Source of the DNA: Cytophagales bacterium UBA2561
GTDB taxonomy: Bacteria > Bacteroidota > Bacteroidia > Cytophagales > Thermoflexibacteraceae
Assembly (NCBI GenBank): GCA_002340355.1
Contig: DDLX01000015.1
Location: 1-64,000 of the forward strand
Reading direction: 5' to 3'
DNA: 64,000 nt
Below the pieces are notes generated by a model. It made no database searches and was not told where the DNA came from. It saw only the letters and a program-made list of their open reading frames with translations. Both the position numbers and the translations under genes were made by a program. How positions within the stretch are numbered: the stretch's first letter is position 1; each line of letters begins with the position of its first letter. Shown one piece after another: positions 63,569 through 64,000 of this stretch.

Positions 63569-64000
63569 ATGCAATTTCTCACCTCAGTTCGACTTCCCGA
63601 TTTTCCACAAAAAATCAGTTTGCAAAGCCATATTTTAACTTTAGGCTCATGTTTCTCTGAAAATATTGGTGCAAAATTAGAAACGTATAAATTTCAAGTT
63701 TTAGCCAATCCATTTGGAATAATTTTTAATCCATTATCTATATTTACTGTTCTGGAAAAAACTTTAAATTATACTAATTTTGAAGGCTCTAAAATTATCC
63801 AAAATCAAGAAATTTGGGCGCATTATGATGTTCATTCTCGATTATCAGATCTGAGCCAAGAGAAGCTTTTAAATAATCTTCAAAAAGCTCAACAAAATAC
63901 GTTCGATTGGTTTGCTAAAATAGATAAAAATCCAAGCGAAAATTTTTTGATTTTAACTTTTGGAACAGCTTACATTCATCGACTCAAATCTTCGGGTGAA
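63569..64000 (+). CDS. GSCFA-domain protein, N-terminal part (runs off window)
   Basis: The frame opens with MQFLTSVRLPDFPQKIS and continues open to the last base (144 codons). It contains LTLGSCFSENIG near residues 24-35, the motif that names the GSCFA family (PF08885), a GDSL/SGNH-like group common in Bacteroidota, probably esterase-like. The serine of GSCFS is the presumed nucleophile. The later SGNH residues (FGTAYIHRL near the cut) are partly seen. The remainder lies outside the window. Confidence 0.88.
   Translation, partial: MQFLTSVRLPDFPQKISLQSHILTLGSCFSENIGAKLETYKFQVLANPFGIIFNPLSIFTVLEKTLNYTNFEGSKIIQNQEIWAHYDVHSRLSDLSQEKLLNNLQKAQQNTFDWFAKIDKNPSENFLILTFGTAYIHRLKSSGE

Overview
The window reads as a chromosomal segment of a low-GC (roughly one-third G+C by eye) member of the Bacteroidota, most likely order Cytophagales. 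Supporting signs are a PorP/SprF type IX secretion protein, a DUF2807 lipoprotein, a GSCFA-domain protein, a menaquinone pathway (menE, ubiE/menG), many signal peptides and lipoboxes of Bacteroidota style, starts without Shine-Dalgarno sequences, and several matches to the Bacteroidota -7 promoter element TAnnTTTG. I cannot name a genus.

Layout. 1-1190: 3' end of an rRNA operon (23S, 5S, terminator). 1311-9471: acyl-CoA dehydrogenase, PRPP synthetase, a LolC/E-type permease, a CapA-like phosphoesterase lipoprotein, a membrane protein, a glutamate-receptor-like potassium channel and a YigZ/IMPACT protein. 9765-18725: CheY-like regulator, ROK kinase, TPR protein, an acidic propeller-like protein, pabB-menE, then groEL/groES in opposite orientation. 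19009-24609: a minus-strand run of two FKBP isomerases, dut, sugar-phosphate nucleotidyltransferase, TPR lipoprotein and obg. 24774-29744: an LpoA-like two-domain protein, a DASS transporter and dihydroorotase. 29958-33804: accessory genes, including a solitary adenine methyltransferase and a metallo-beta-lactamase-fold protein that has lost its metal ligands. 33812-46714: envelope and housekeeping genes (dacB, porP, OmpA-like, cold-shock protein, glycosyltransferase, HtrA, mnmA, two thioredoxin-fold proteins). 46902-47923: a small two-gene unit that I read as a toxin with a GIY-YIG/URI-like nuclease domain plus its immunity protein. 47960-50747: phosphopantetheinyl transferase, rnhB, DAHP synthase/chorismate mutase. 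50972-56041: a REC-histidine kinase, a very acidic orphan protein, a P-loop ATPase-TPR protein with freshly duplicated repeats, and a YefM-YoeB toxin-antitoxin pair. 56085-64000: radA, recR, a large MORN-repeat protein, hemF, ubiE and the start of a GSCFA gene.

How the genes relate. Most are housekeeping and not functionally linked. pabB-menE and ubiE draw on chorismate and menaquinone chemistry. The DAHP synthase/chorismate mutase supplies chorismate. radA and recR serve recombination. The accessory units (46902-47923, 50972-56041, 29958-33130) carry the conflict-type genes and most of the unusual features. Many genes end in AT-rich hairpins, several of which belong to recurring sequence families.
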